Assembly: GCA_900074885.1 (NCBI GenBank)
Contig: FJUW01000005.1
Coordinates: 278,242 to 342,241, forward strand
Length of the DNA stretch: 64,000 bases
Source of the DNA: Rhynchosporium graminicola
Taxonomy: Eukaryota > Ascomycota > Leotiomycetes > Helotiales > Ploettnerulaceae
Direction: 5' to 3'
Shown in pieces: positions 25,138-35,913 of the stretch. Below the pieces are notes generated by a model that saw nothing but the letters and a program-made list of their open reading frames with translations, did not search any database and was not told the DNA's origin. The position numbers and the translations under genes are program-made. Position 1 is the stretch's first letter; each line of letters begins with the position of its first letter.

Positions 25138-27705
25138 ATGGTGGCAGTGTGCAGATTCTTTGCGCATGGGACTTGCAGGAACGGCGACTCCTGTACTTAC
25201 ATCCACGAACCCAGCTCAAGCACAGGACAAACTCACGCGCCTGTCGCTTTAGTCTTACCGACCACGAAGCTGAGCCTAAATCTCGCAGGTGCTCCTTATC
25301 GTAATAAGGAATCCGACCATGCTCCAAATTGCCGGCACTTCTTGCAAGGAAAGTGCAATAAGGGTAAAGAATGTCGATACACTCACCCTCCAGCCATGTT
25401 GACCCCACAGCAAGTCGATCCAGATATAGCATCACCAGATTCTCGCGCAACGATTCCTTGCATGTTCCTTTCGAGACCTCGAGGCTGTCAAAACAGTTCT
25501 TGTCCATACCTACATGTGGTAAATGCCCCTGCTGGGGCGAAGGACAGCGGGCAAGACTTGGAGGCCAATATAGAAGAGGAGGTAAGTAGTTGATGTTTTT
25601 GACTTTGTGAAAACTAGGATTAACGTTATTACCAGGATCAAGAGCACGGGGACGACTTTATTCGGAATCTTTTAGGCGCCACGGTCTGCTTCGGTGAATT
25701 TGGTCATACCCTGAAAGTCTCTTTCCCGTCCGATTTCTCCCTTGTATGCATCACTGGCCTGGTACCAGGAACCACCACAGAAGACTTCGTCGAAGTTCTT
25801 CGCGAATTCGGCTACGATTTGACCGCTGAATGTGTACGTATTTCTAAGTTGGTGGGTTCATCGGAGCCGAAAGCCACCGTCAAGGTTGAAGATCCTCTAT
25901 TCGCCCAAGGATTGTGTTCTAAGCTCAAGACCCAAAGGTCAAACCTCAAGGCAGCACCAATACCTATCAATGCACGCCTGCTAAGCTGCAGAAAAGTCTA
26001 CATATCCTGGCATAAACCCACTCGAAGCGTGTGGGTGAATTTTGGCAGCGGTGAAGTAGCGAATAGAGTTGCACAAAAGTTTAGGGATGGGAGGTACAAA
26101 TGCCTGGGCCAATCCGTGGAATCCTCTCTTGGAAAGTGTAGCCCAGGTCGAGGAGGTCAACGTGCCAGTTCTAATCCTTCAGCATGGACCATAATCCTGA
26201 GTGACGTGCCCAGCAATTCGACTTCCAGAGATATCGAGGAAGCTATCAAATCTCAATATGACAAGCCTCGACACGTTGAGCTTGGACCTTGTAGCTATCA
26301 GGCATCAGATGCAGAGATCAGCGTAATCGTCAGGACTCAGCTAGAAGAGCATGGACTACTCGAGAGCTTCTATCTTGCGTCCACGAACAAGGGAAAGCGG
26401 ACGAAAGCAACAGCTTTGTTTGCAGATGAAGCAGACGCGAAATCGGCATGCGTACTGAAAAATAGGCCACTAGATATCTTAGGGAAGGGCAAGATAACTA
26501 TAACAATGATCCAGTCAGTAAAAATCAAAGTCTCCACACCAGTCTACATCGCTACGAAGAGCGAGATTGATGTAAGAATTAAGGGTTGGAAAGAACGGCG
26601 TCTGGGACTTCATGCTTACCCAGATGCTATACAACGATTTACAACGTTGAAGGTTGAGGGTGATAGTGCGCAAGATGTAGCTAATGCGCGCAAAACCCTT
26701 GACCAGATCCTGAGCGGCATAATCCTGAGAACTGGGGACAGCGTCGTCTGGGACTCATCACTCAGTAGCAATGGAAACGCATACAAGAAGGTGAAGTCAA
26801 TCGCCAAGGAACTTCATGTCCTCATCATAAGAAACAAAACACAGCGCCAACTGCAGTATTACGGTCCCATTGCGAAAGTCCAAGACATTGTCAATCAAGT
26901 CACGGACATGATCAGAGAAGAACCTTCTACGAATCGTGACATACAACAGCACCAAGACACAATCATAAAAGGTAACCAGGCTTCGGAAGTCCGTCCTATG
27001 TTAGAAATCGCATCTGCAGCCGAAGGAAAGTGCCCGATCTGCCTCGATGACGAACCTGACACACCAATCCAAACACTCTGTAAGCACTCGTACTGCTTCG
27101 AATGCTTTGAAAATTGCTGCAGATCCGCCGCATCGACAAACAAAGAGGAATTTCGAGTCGAATGCCAAGGCGACGGTGGGAACTGCACAGTCGTATTCAA
27201 GCTAGCTGAACTGAAGGATCATCTCTCCTCATCCGCCTTCGAACTCGTACTCCAGTCATCCTTTGAAGAGTACATTCAAAAGCACCTCAAGGACTTTCAC
27301 TACTGCCCAACTCCCGACTGTGGCTACGTTTATCGCTGTACTCCAGTTTCCAGCTTCAAGCCAACAGCATATAGATGCCCCAACTGTTTAGAGCCGATAT
27401 GCACTTTCTGCCACGCGCGGCATGGCGACTATACCTGTGCACAGTACCAAGACATCGAATCGGGTGGTTATGAGGCACTGGAGAAGCTGAAGAAAGAACT
27501 GAATATCAAAGATTGTCCTACCTGTAAGACATCGATGGAGAAGACCGAAGGCTGCAATCATATAACGTGCGGAGGTTGCAGGGCGCACATCTGTTGGGTC
27601 TGTATGGCGGTCTTCAGGACGAGCGGCCCTTGTTATGATCATATGAGAGAACAGCATGGTAGCATCGGCCTTGAAGATCTTGATCATTATCTGGCCGATT
27701 GGTGA
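25138..27705 (+). CDS. CCCH zinc-finger RBR-type E3 ubiquitin ligase
   Basis: Exons 25138-25581 and 25636-27705 flank a 54-bp phase-0 intron and give 837 residues. The N-terminus has three CCCH fingers: CRFFAHGTCRNGDSCTYIH and CRHFLQGKCNKGKECRYTH (both C-x7-C-x5-C-x3-H), and CMFLSRPRGCQNSSCPYLH (C-x8-C-x4-C-x3-H). An RRM-like segment follows (VCITGLVPGTTTEDFVEVL), then a long middle region with possible KH-like folds. RING1 starts at about residue 613 (CPICLDDEPDTP...CKHSYCFECF). The IBR contains YCPTPDCGYVYRC and CTFCHARHGDYTC. RING2 is CPTCKTSMEKTEGCNHITC...CWVC, with the cysteine of HITC in the place of the catalytic thioester residue of RBR ligases. Known RBR enzymes transfer ubiquitin through this cysteine; the CCCH/RRM part suggests RNA or ribonucleoprotein targeting (inference). 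The protein ends shortly after RING2. Confidence 0.93.
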
Positions 27706-28823
27706 TGCAGGTGCGCCCGGCGGTACGCCACGGTACGGTACGGTATGTATGTATGCCTTACGCAAAGATCCGACTGGTTCTGTTTAGGTAGGTACCTAGA
27801 TACCTAGGTCGGTAGGTATATTGGCGTCGTGATGATGATGTGGCTCGTAGTGGGAAGGAGGCAGCCATAGAGTGGTTCCCCCTTGCGCACGCACGCATGC
27901 ACAGGCACCAAACTGTTGGTACACAAATGGAAAGAATGAGTCGCTGACTGTATGTACTGTACATTGGAGGTGAGATGAGTGATGAGTACTTAGCACTCAA
28001 CCATTCCAGGTTCTGTTCCGCCGAATATTCAGGGGTTGGGGTTGTCACCATCTCGAGATCTGGGATCTTGAATCTGGAACTCCCCCATCCAAATTTGGTA
28101 CTTCTCCGTAGATCGTCCTAAAGTAAGTAGGTAGGCCACGGTACGGATGCGCCGAGCGGAGGGTCCGGTGGCGACGTAAATAAGGTAGGTAGGTACTCCG
28201 TATATATCTCTATCGTTCCAGAACCAGAACCGGGCAGGGCAAAGTCTAATCCTGCCAAGGTATCCACCCCACCCAGGCTCGGCCACGTACAGTACTGTAC
28301 TGTACTTGTAAGATCTCAACCAACCCCTTTGTCGCCAAGCCCTTTTAGTGACTCGTTTACGCGCCAAGAAGGAAACGATTGGTTGATCTACGGAAAAGAG
28401 GGGCGCGATCAAGGCCAGGAACCAGACATGTGAGGCATGAACTAAGGCAGGTACGCTTCCACTACACGGCATTCCTCGTATTACATGAGATCATTCCAAA
28501 GAAATTGTGGACCTAGAAGATTCCAGGGGAGGCTTAGCTCAAAGCTCGACTAACGTCCCAAAAATAGCTGCCCCTTAAAACATGCCGTACCCCAGGTTCG
28601 TTCGCTCCTTTCATCAACAACAACGACAACAACGACCTCCTCTCTGCCTCCTGTTCATCATCGACAACCTCACGTTCCGCATCTTTCCTTCCCCTCGTGT
28701 TTCTGTCTTTCGTTAGCCAGACACTCACGCTCGCTCATCTCTCTTTAATTGCTTGCTTGCTTCATTTTACTCTCGTCTTGTCTTCTTCCTCACCACTACC
28801 TACACACACAAACCTCCCTAATC
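27706..28823. other. Intergenic with GGTAGG/CCTACC motifs; promoter of the GH17 gene
   Basis: Carries repeated GTAGGTAGGTACC-type motifs (27.79-27.82 and 28.12-28.20 kb) and a CT-rich leader just before the GH17 start (28.6-28.8 kb). No gene supported. Confidence 0.6.
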
Positions 28824-30315
28824 ATGCATTACTCTGCAATGGCCCTCGCGGCCTCCCTTTCGGTCGCTTCCGCTGTCAACAGAGGTTTCAATTATGGAGC
28901 TGTCACAAGAGAGGGAGCAATGAAGGATGAGGCATCTTTCACTGCCGAGTTCAAGGCTGCCAAGGGTCTTGCCAACACCGATGGAGCTTTCACCAGCGCC
29001 AGACTCTACACGATGATCCAGTCTGGCACCACCAACACTCCCATCTCTGCCATCCCAGCAGCCATCGCTACAGATACCAGACTGTTTCTTGGTCTCTGGG
29101 CATCCGCAGGACAAACCAACTTTGACAATGAGATCGCAGCCCTTACAGCTGCCATCAAACAGTACGGCGAGAGATTCACCAGCCGCGTCAACGGTATTTC
29201 TTGCGGATCTGAGGATCTCTACCGTATCTCCCCAACAGGACTCAAGAATGATCCTACCGGAGTTGGAGCTCAACCAGCTGATTTGGTCAAATATATCGGA
29301 CAGGTCAGGAAGGCTATTGAAGGAACTGGATTGAGCTCTGTCCCCGTTGGACACGTCGATACTTGGGATGTCTGGAGAAACGGATCCAACAGTGCCGTCA
29401 TCGACGCTGCTGACTTCTTGGGATTCAACACCTTCCCTTACTTCCAGGTCACCGAGGACAACTCCATTGAGAACGCACCTACGCTTTTCAACAAGGCTCT
29501 CGAGATTACCACTGCTGCTGCCAAGGGAAAGCCAGTGGTCATCACAGAGACCGGATGGCCCGTTTCCGGCAAGAGTGCCGCCAGGGGAGTGCCATCACCA
29601 GCCAACGCTCGCTCTTACTACGAGACCGTTGGTTGCAACACTCTCTTCGGAAAGGTTGACACCTACTGGTACACTCTCGTTGATGCTAACACTGCCGTTG
29701 ACAGCCAACCTCAGTTCGGTATTGTCGGTACTACTATCTCTACCACCCCGCTTTTCGACTTGACTTGTGACCCAGTCAAGAACTCTACTTCTCCCTCGTC
29801 ATCCAGCACTGGATCCGCTACTGCAAGCGCCTCTGCCACTGGAACATCTGTTCCTAAGCCTACAGGAACTGGATCAGTCTCAGCTGGAGCAGGTTCTGGA
29901 AATGGAACTTCATCAGGAAGTGGATCTTCATCTGGATCTGGAACAGGATCAGGGAACGGAACCTCAACTGGAGGTGGATCTTCATCTGGATCTGGATCAG
30001 GAACTGGATCAGGAACCGGATCAGGATCTTCGTCTGGATCAGGATCAGGATCAGGATCAGGATCTGGGTCAGGATCTGGAACTGGAACTGGATCAGGATC
30101 AGGATCTGGAACTGGATCTTCCCCTACCTCAAGTATGTCTCCTTTCCCACATCTGCATCTCAATCCTTCAACAATCGGGTTCGTACTGACAATCATGTGC
30201 AGGCCCCACCTCAAGCCCATCCAGTGTCGTTGCCAACGCCGCCTCTTCCATCAAGGCTGCTTCCAGCATCATTGCTCTCTTCGGAGCCGTTGCCGCCTAC
30301 GCTGCTTTGTACTAG
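28824..30315 (+). CDS. GPI-anchored endo-1,3-beta-glucanase, GH17
   Basis: Two exons, 28824-30132 and 30203-30315 (70-bp intron, phase 1), give 473 residues. MHYSAMALAASLSVASA is a secretion signal; the start at 28824 was chosen because it gives this signal. The GH17 barrel starts at NRGFNYGAVT and runs to about residue 315. Catalytic acids are probably the Glu in ISCGSEDLYR (acid/base) and the Glu in VVITETGWPVSG (nucleophile). After LTCDP a Ser/Thr segment leads to about 80 residues of Gly-Ser repeats, then a hydrophobic C-terminus (ASSIIALFGAVAAYAALY), typical of a GPI signal with an upstream small-residue cleavage site. The family remodels or degrades cell-wall beta-1,3-glucan. Codon-level repetition in the linker suggests its length varies between strains. 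Confidence 0.95.
29893..30123. repeat. Coding minisatellite (GGATCW-type hexamers) in the GH17 linker
   Basis: Near-perfect hexamer/dodecamer repeats (GGATCA, GGATCT, GGAACT) in the reading frame encode alternating Ser-Gly with occasional Thr/Asn. The unit is a multiple of three, so expansion keeps the frame. Confidence 0.9.
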
Positions 30316-31220
30316 ATTGACGCAACACATTACATCATTGTTTAAGCTTGGTGAAAGTTTTGGTGGCTAGATTTGGTCGCAAGGAGATGGATACATAGAC
30401 GGTGGATGTGGTAGATGAGACTAGCCTGCACGGCTAAGTAACATGACAATAAAAGGTTACTTTTCATTCGGTGCATACATATGGACAGGCGCATTTAATC
30501 CTCATTGATAGGCGCGTTTTCGAGGGCGAGATTTACAATATATTTGTATCATATATACTTCCTCGCTAATCTTGTGCTTCTCTGCTCGTGCTATTCTCCT
30601 TCGAATCTCGCAAGCCTAGTTATTTGTATAAGCACATTCAATCCCGTATTGCTCCCTCCTGCCACTCCGAGATCCCATATACACACCTCGAACTAAGCCT
30701 AAAAAATGCACCTAGACCTTTTCCTTCTAAGGCCGTTTATACCTTTCTTCGTCAGAGCACTCACTAACTCACTCACACACTCGGTGCTTTACTAACCTTT
30801 CCCTTTACTAGTCTCGACGACTGTAACATGCATACCTCACTTGTTTTGTCAAATAGTGATGAAGGGATGAGGAAGGATAGGTGATTGGTGTTGTTATTCA
30901 GTTCGCCGTGTTGATGTTGTGATGTTATTGTCGTGTGATGATGTAGAAGGAAGGAGAGTTAAGTTAAGTCCAGAGATAGAGAATAACTTCGGTGAGTCCA
31001 CAGTGAGTTGGTAGGGATGTTTGTTTAGAAACGACCCTTGATGTAAGCCCTACCATGTTCAGCGCTACGAAGAAAGCGAGTATTGTAAACTCTAAGCTGT
31101 CGAAAATTGGATATTCTTGCAAGGCTTTCTTCTCATGATATTAATACGCTGCAGATGGCAGAGTCCAGTCCCTTGCGTATGCCTCCAGTTCCCCTGCATG
31201 AAATTCCCGAGCACTTCCTC
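30316..31220. other. Intergenic between convergent genes
   Basis: Holds the 3' regions of the GH17 gene and the APH-family gene. Nothing else recognised. Confidence 0.6.
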
Positions 31221-32073
31221 CTATAGCCAAAGATCTTGGTAAATCAGCTTCATCATCGCAGCCTCAGCCGGCCAAGCATCAACGATATCTTCCACTCTTA
31301 CAGACCAATCATCATCCCACTTGAAAGCAAAGAAAGCAGCGACGTATTCCCAGTAGGCAGGATACCACCCTGCGGATTCCCAATCCACCAACTTGATCCG
31401 AAACTGCTCCTTCTCGCTGATCTGAATTCTTTCAACAAGAATGTTCTTCCTCTGCAAATCGGAGTGAGAGAAGACGGGCATTCGGTCACTCTTCGCAAGG
31501 TCCCGTGAGAGCCGCGCACCGAAGAACTCGGACAGATGTGGAGGGCGCTTATTTTGCTGGGCAGTCAGATGTGATTTCGAGGAGAGACCCTGAACTAGGT
31601 TGAGTTCGGTCTTGAAAGGGCCTGAGATGGAAGATGGATACTGCGGCCAGTAGAACAGATGATGAGGCATGTGGCCTGTGATGACGGAGCCGAAAAAGCC
31701 GCTGTGAGGTATTGATCGAAGCTGTACAAACGCTTCCTTTACTCTGCGCAGAACTTGGTCTTTCTCTGCTTCGCAAAGAAAAGGCCACAAAGACTCGAGC
31801 GTATCTTCCACCCAGGCGCTCCATCACAATGAACAGCGTGCCATCGTCACTGCGCCACATCGCGTATAGTCGGGGAGCTAAGGCGCCCAGGTGTTGGTGT
31901 TCCAAGAAGAGCAGGTTGTCGCCTTCGAGCTGGTCGTTATGCACTCCATATTTCACAATGAAGTGTTCACCTACGCCAACAACTTTGCGATCGGCCCATA
32001 CTTCGACCCCTTTCAGGATCTCTGATGATGCTAGGATCTCTGCAGTGGTAGGGAAGCTCCGCAGGCAACTCAT
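31221..32073 (-). pseudogene. APH-family phosphotransferase-like gene with a frame break
   Basis: Two overlapping minus-strand frames make one protein-kinase-like fold of about 280 residues. The N-terminal part (start at 32073) has TTAEILASSE, KVVGVGEHFIVKYG with the ATP-site Lys, and ends in LFIVMERLG. The second frame continues with VEDTLESLWPFLCEAEKD and carries the Brenner motif FSHSDLQRKNILV and the metal-binding KLVDWESAGWYPAYWEY, ending YQDLWL. The frames meet at about 31809-31818 (CTGGGTGGAAG) and are one base out of register. No intron fits. This is either a recent frameshift or an assembly indel; all motifs are otherwise intact. The family is large and poorly characterised in fungi (small-molecule kinases); the substrate is unknown. 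Confidence 0.8.
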
Positions 32074-32524
32074 CCGAGCTTCTTTGATAGGGGAGCTGGG
32101 TAGGAACCGTCATTCTGAGTTCAGTTTAGGCGCCTACTTGCACGGCTTGCAAATTGGTTGCCTGTTGTATTGTAAGGCATGTATGGTTATTAAGGTTTAA
32201 TCATTCCGAAACCGAGCACGCCCCGCTTGTGTCTAGTCGCTGCTTTCTGTTCGTGGCCAGGCAAGCGCTATGGCGGTCATAAACCAGTAAGAAATATGCA
32301 GCTGGCGGCTAAGTACATAGGCTATTTATAGGCGCGTGGGCTGCTGGTTTTTGAGCCACAGCAAGCACCAATGCAGATCGCTGCGAGGATCTTTACCTGC
32401 CATTGTTTGTATCATGCTGTTTCTGAAATTTCTGTTGGTCGTACAAAGGCCATCATCCATCAGGTGGGAACGTGGCCATGTCTCAATACCTCGCGTGTAG
32501 TCATGTGACTATGATGTATCTGTC

Positions 32525-32788
32525 TACGAAGGTACAGCGGTTAAGTGTTGTAAGAGGGACGACTACGAGGTACAGCGGTTAAGTATTGTCCCTAGTCGAC
32601 AATGGAAGTTATACGCGTCTCGAGACTTTACTTGATTAAGGAGTAAACATATAATCAACTTGGTGCGATCAAGTCAGTGCGTTCTTATGTATTACTCTGT
32701 TCAGTTAAGAGTCGTGAGATCCTGGTCGCCTAGGGACAATACTTAACCGCTGAAGCTCCGTAGAACACTTAATCGCTGTACCATCGTA
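32525..32788. mobile_element. Tc1/mariner-type MITE with imperfect inverted ends
   Basis: The left arm 32525-32600 and right arm 32724-32788 are inverted copies. The outer ends read TACGAAGGTACAGCGGTTAA and, on the opposite strand, TACGATGGTACAGCGATTAA; the inner ends both read TAAGTATTGTCCCTAG. The left arm holds the CAGCGGTTAAGT motif twice. TA flanks both ends, fitting TA target duplication. The core has no coding capacity. Confidence 0.8.
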
Positions 32789-33148
32789 AGTAGTTTCAGG
32801 ATGCTTCCCTGATGCAAACGCGACAAGGATAAGGTAACACTGAGTGGACACTAGGAGTAAGGGGTAACCCCTTCAGAAGTCTTCACATTTCACTCTCCAC
32901 ACTCAACAGCGTACAAAAGCCCAGATCGTTGCCACTCCCTGATATCCTTCATTGCAAATGTTTTTCTTTCCGATATATTCCATACCTCGAATGCTACACG
33001 TCCTAAATTTCATCGCACTTCCGCATCCTTACTCACCAGCTTCGGTTCAAAAATCGCTAGCGGTTCGAGATAGGTCTTTCTACTGCGTTAAATTACGCTT
33101 CTAGAACGCGAATTGCACTGTATATCGCATTAAATATCGCTAAGTGTC
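32789..33148. other. Upstream region of the 33.1 kb gene
   Basis: AT-leaning sequence with no gene seen; should contain the promoter of the following gene. Confidence 0.5.
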
Positions 33149-33604
33149 ATGTCTTACAATGTTTTCAAGATCAGATATACCCTTGCCATGTCCGATCTAG
33201 ATATGCCAGGACTAAGATACTATAACGTTATCTTTGTGGAGACGCAGAAGGACGGTAGCGGAATTGTCCACTATGTGACCGGGGATATCACGTCCGGAAT
33301 GGTGTATGCTACGAAGCAAGGACGACGACCGGAGACGTCGGATACTTTCTATGCCAAGGAGTTTCTTGGTACCATCGAATCTGTCAACTATCCAGCCGAG
33401 ATTGATAGGGTACTCAATGCACAGCCGCCACCCCCAAAGCAAAAGCACTTCAACATACGCACGATGAGGACCGAGCAGATGAAGCCGGATGGATCCTTCT
33501 ACGAATCCGGCGAGCCTCGACCTCCCATGATAGAATGCACAGAATGGACTGAGGAACAGGCAATCCCGGCATTGTATAACTCAGGCATCCTTCGGAGAGC
33601 TTGA
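33149..33604 (+). CDS. Small conserved fungal protein, function unknown
   Basis: An intronless frame of 151 residues starting MSYNVFKIRYTLAMSD; the second Met (33188) is an alternative start. It has the look of a folded globular domain: YYNVIFVETQKDGSGIVHYV, GDITSGMVYATKQGRRPE, FLGTIESVNYPAEID, PPPPKQKHFNIRTMRTEQ, RPPMIECTEWTEEQAIPAL. No signal peptide, membrane helix or catalytic motif is recognisable. Proteins with the PPPPKQK...RTEQ(M/I)KPDG pattern are familiar to me as uncharacterised ascomycete proteins, but I cannot name the family. It stands alone between a MITE and the secreted-protein gene. Confidence 0.75.
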   Translation: MSYNVFKIRYTLAMSDLDMPGLRYYNVIFVETQKDGSGIVHYVTGDITSGMVYATKQGRRPETSDTFYAKEFLGTIESVNYPAEIDRVLNAQPPPPKQKHFNIRTMRTEQMKPDGSFYESGEPRPPMIECTEWTEEQAIPALYNSGILRRA

Positions 33605-34711
33605 TTTGTTGCCCGAACGTGAAACGATTTCATCGTTGGGGCTTGCGGGGCGGTCCAAGAGGAAGGGATGAGTTTGATGAAAGGGATTTATTTTGTTATT
33701 TGCTCGCTATTCTCTATTGTAGCTCTGGCCTCCTTGGTGGCATGGGCATAGCCGATGTCCAGTCCACTCATAGAATTCGGACAATTTGGTCACAAACATA
33801 CTGTTTCTTCGTAACATCCATTATTGCAAATATTTCCTCTTGTACTGTAAAATGGACCGATAATTGCTGTTTCTGCTTATCTTTTTGGACAAAAGGTAAC
33901 TACAAGAGATCGGCACGAGCTTGAGTATAGTTACTCTTCTGAAACTTTGCGCCACTGAAAAGCAGTTCCGCCAAAGCCTCCGTTAATAAGTTTTCTCCAG
34001 CAAAGTCGGGGCAAGAAATGAGAATCAGCTCAATTAATTGTTGCACATAAGGCTTTGACTCCTCGAATACCCACACAAGAGAGAGAGAGTGTGTGTGTAA
34101 CTATACGTGACCAAATTAGTATTGAGTTTTGTCTCATAAAGACTGGAGGATTCTTCGCCATCTGTTTTCAGCATGAAGAGCTCTCACGACGTAAGCTCTT
34201 TCAGCGTAATCTTGGCCCCTACCGTTCTTTTCCGCATTCCATCTTCCTTCTTTCGCAAGCTTCTACACCCATTTGCTAACCGTTGGGCGAAAGATCAACA
34301 TGCCAGGGAGTTTCCTCTGGGTTCTGTTCTTGGCAATGCCGTGATGTAATCATCACTTACCTTGAAGAAAGATTTGTGAGAAAGATAATGGTGTGTAGAG
34401 ATGGCGGTTAGCACGAAGGATTCTGGGTTGTAGATGGAGACGCTAAAAGTGTTTTAGTATGCAAAGGTGGTCTTCACAAGAGAGGTTGAGAAAGAAGATG
34501 AGGGTTGGCTCTGGCCAAATTTAGAACGGAGGTTGAAAACTGATTTGTCCTTGATCTAGTACATACCCGCCTGGATAAGTTTTCTTAAAACTCTCATGAA
34601 GAGGCTCTCGAAGCACTGAAAGACCAGAATTGTAGTCATCTGCGTCACCATTTCCAGCTTCAAGTCGCAATTCTGTCTCGGTATCTGCCCTTACAGCGAC
34701 AAATTCCTGTT
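33605..34711. other. Intergenic between convergent genes
   Basis: No gene supported; a short (GA)n and (GT)n tract lies at about 34.08-34.10 kb. Confidence 0.55.
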
Positions 34712-35913
34712 TTACGCCGGTCTTTCCATGACAATCTTATCGATGGTACAAGTAGTCAAGCCATCCTTAGTAACAGCCTTCGGCTTGGTCATCGAGTAGA
34801 TGGTTAGGTCATTCCAGTTCTCCGGTTCGCTGTAAATATCATTCAGCGCCAGCTATCAAATATTTCACCTTATTAGGATTACTTACATCAAACAAAAGGC
34901 ATGATCCGTTGCGTTTACGACCTAGGTGTTAGGGTAAGTGTATGGGCTGGAGCTGGTGGATGACAGAGAAGAGGAGGCGCGAGAGAGAAATCATTTACCA
35001 TGACGACGTTTTCCCACGTCAACGGCCCAAAATCCCAGGCCGCACCCTGCTGGACCTCAATGCATAATATCGCCTGTTGAATCTCAATTAGCTGGTCGCG
35101 ATAAGAGACAACAGGATGCAGCCCTCCATGAGGTTTGGTGAAAACAACATCGTGATTACGTTTTGTCAAAAATCGACCTGCAAGAGATATGGAGATACAG
35201 AGACGTACCTGGTTCATCGCTTTATACCCCAATGCAAAGGATTCGTTATTAGAGATAGATCCCACAGTTACATTTGTCAACCAATTAACACGGTCGCCAC
35301 TCAGAGTGTTGGATATCGCGATTTTATTGCCCGGTAGTACCTTTCAATACAATCAGTTCCTCCTCACCTGAACAGACTTGAAGGGGTAGGGCAAAACACT
35401 CACGTCAATACCATCGCCCCTTTGAGAATTACTGATGTCATACGTTAGATCAGATCTCCATAGTTGACAAAAATGTATGGTGATGGAGGGGTAGGACCGT
35501 ACCTGCAACACCACATTGTCTGCATCCACCACTTTCCTGTTCCTCCATATATCCCTTGCAAGACTTCTTGAAACACCCCCGTTTGATCTATGTCCTGTAG
35601 TCCAGGCCAGAGATAAACATCTCCTGAATTTTTGATGGGTGGGGCGGTCATGACAGCGTCAAACTACAGTATTTCCGTTAGCGCCACTGGACTTCTTATA
35701 AATGGTTTGACCAGACGAGAATTGTAAATATGTACCTTTTGAAATTGTGCGTTTGTATTCCAACGTAGGAAGTACCTAGATTGTTAGTCAAGGGAGACTG
35801 GTGTATGGAGATTCTTGTCTTTACATAATCGTTTTGCCGGGTGGGATGTATTCGTCGGCATTGACATTGTGTAGGGAGGCGCCCAGGACGAGTAGAGTGG
35901 TAAGGAGCTTCAT
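34712..35913 (-). CDS. Small secreted fungal protein, eight exons
   Basis: Eight short exons (35913-35825, 35775-35736, 35663-35503, 35431-35404, 35340-35209, 35073-34999, 34921-34887, 34829-34712), each junction GT-AG and in phase, give 225 residues. Residues 1-19 (MKLLTTLLVLGASLHNVNA) are a signal peptide. The mature part has DVYLWPGLQD, GTGKWWMQTMWCC, NKIAISNTLSGDRVNW and VQQGAAWDFGPLTWENVVM, and ends in KPKAVTKDGLTTCTIDKIV. The pattern LWPGLQ..GVxQxVL...WCC...AWDFGPL is one I associate with abundant but uncharacterised secreted fungal proteins, probably all-beta. There are several conserved Trp and at least four Cys. Seven introns in 678 coding bases is unusually dense. Function unknown; a secreted or host-interface role is inference. 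Confidence 0.85.

Noticed and set aside
29711..30220. A 169-codon minus-strand frame of alternating Pro-Asp opposite the GH17 linker
   Set aside because: It is the antisense of the Gly-Ser hexamer repeat; repeats without stops on one strand often leave the other open as well.
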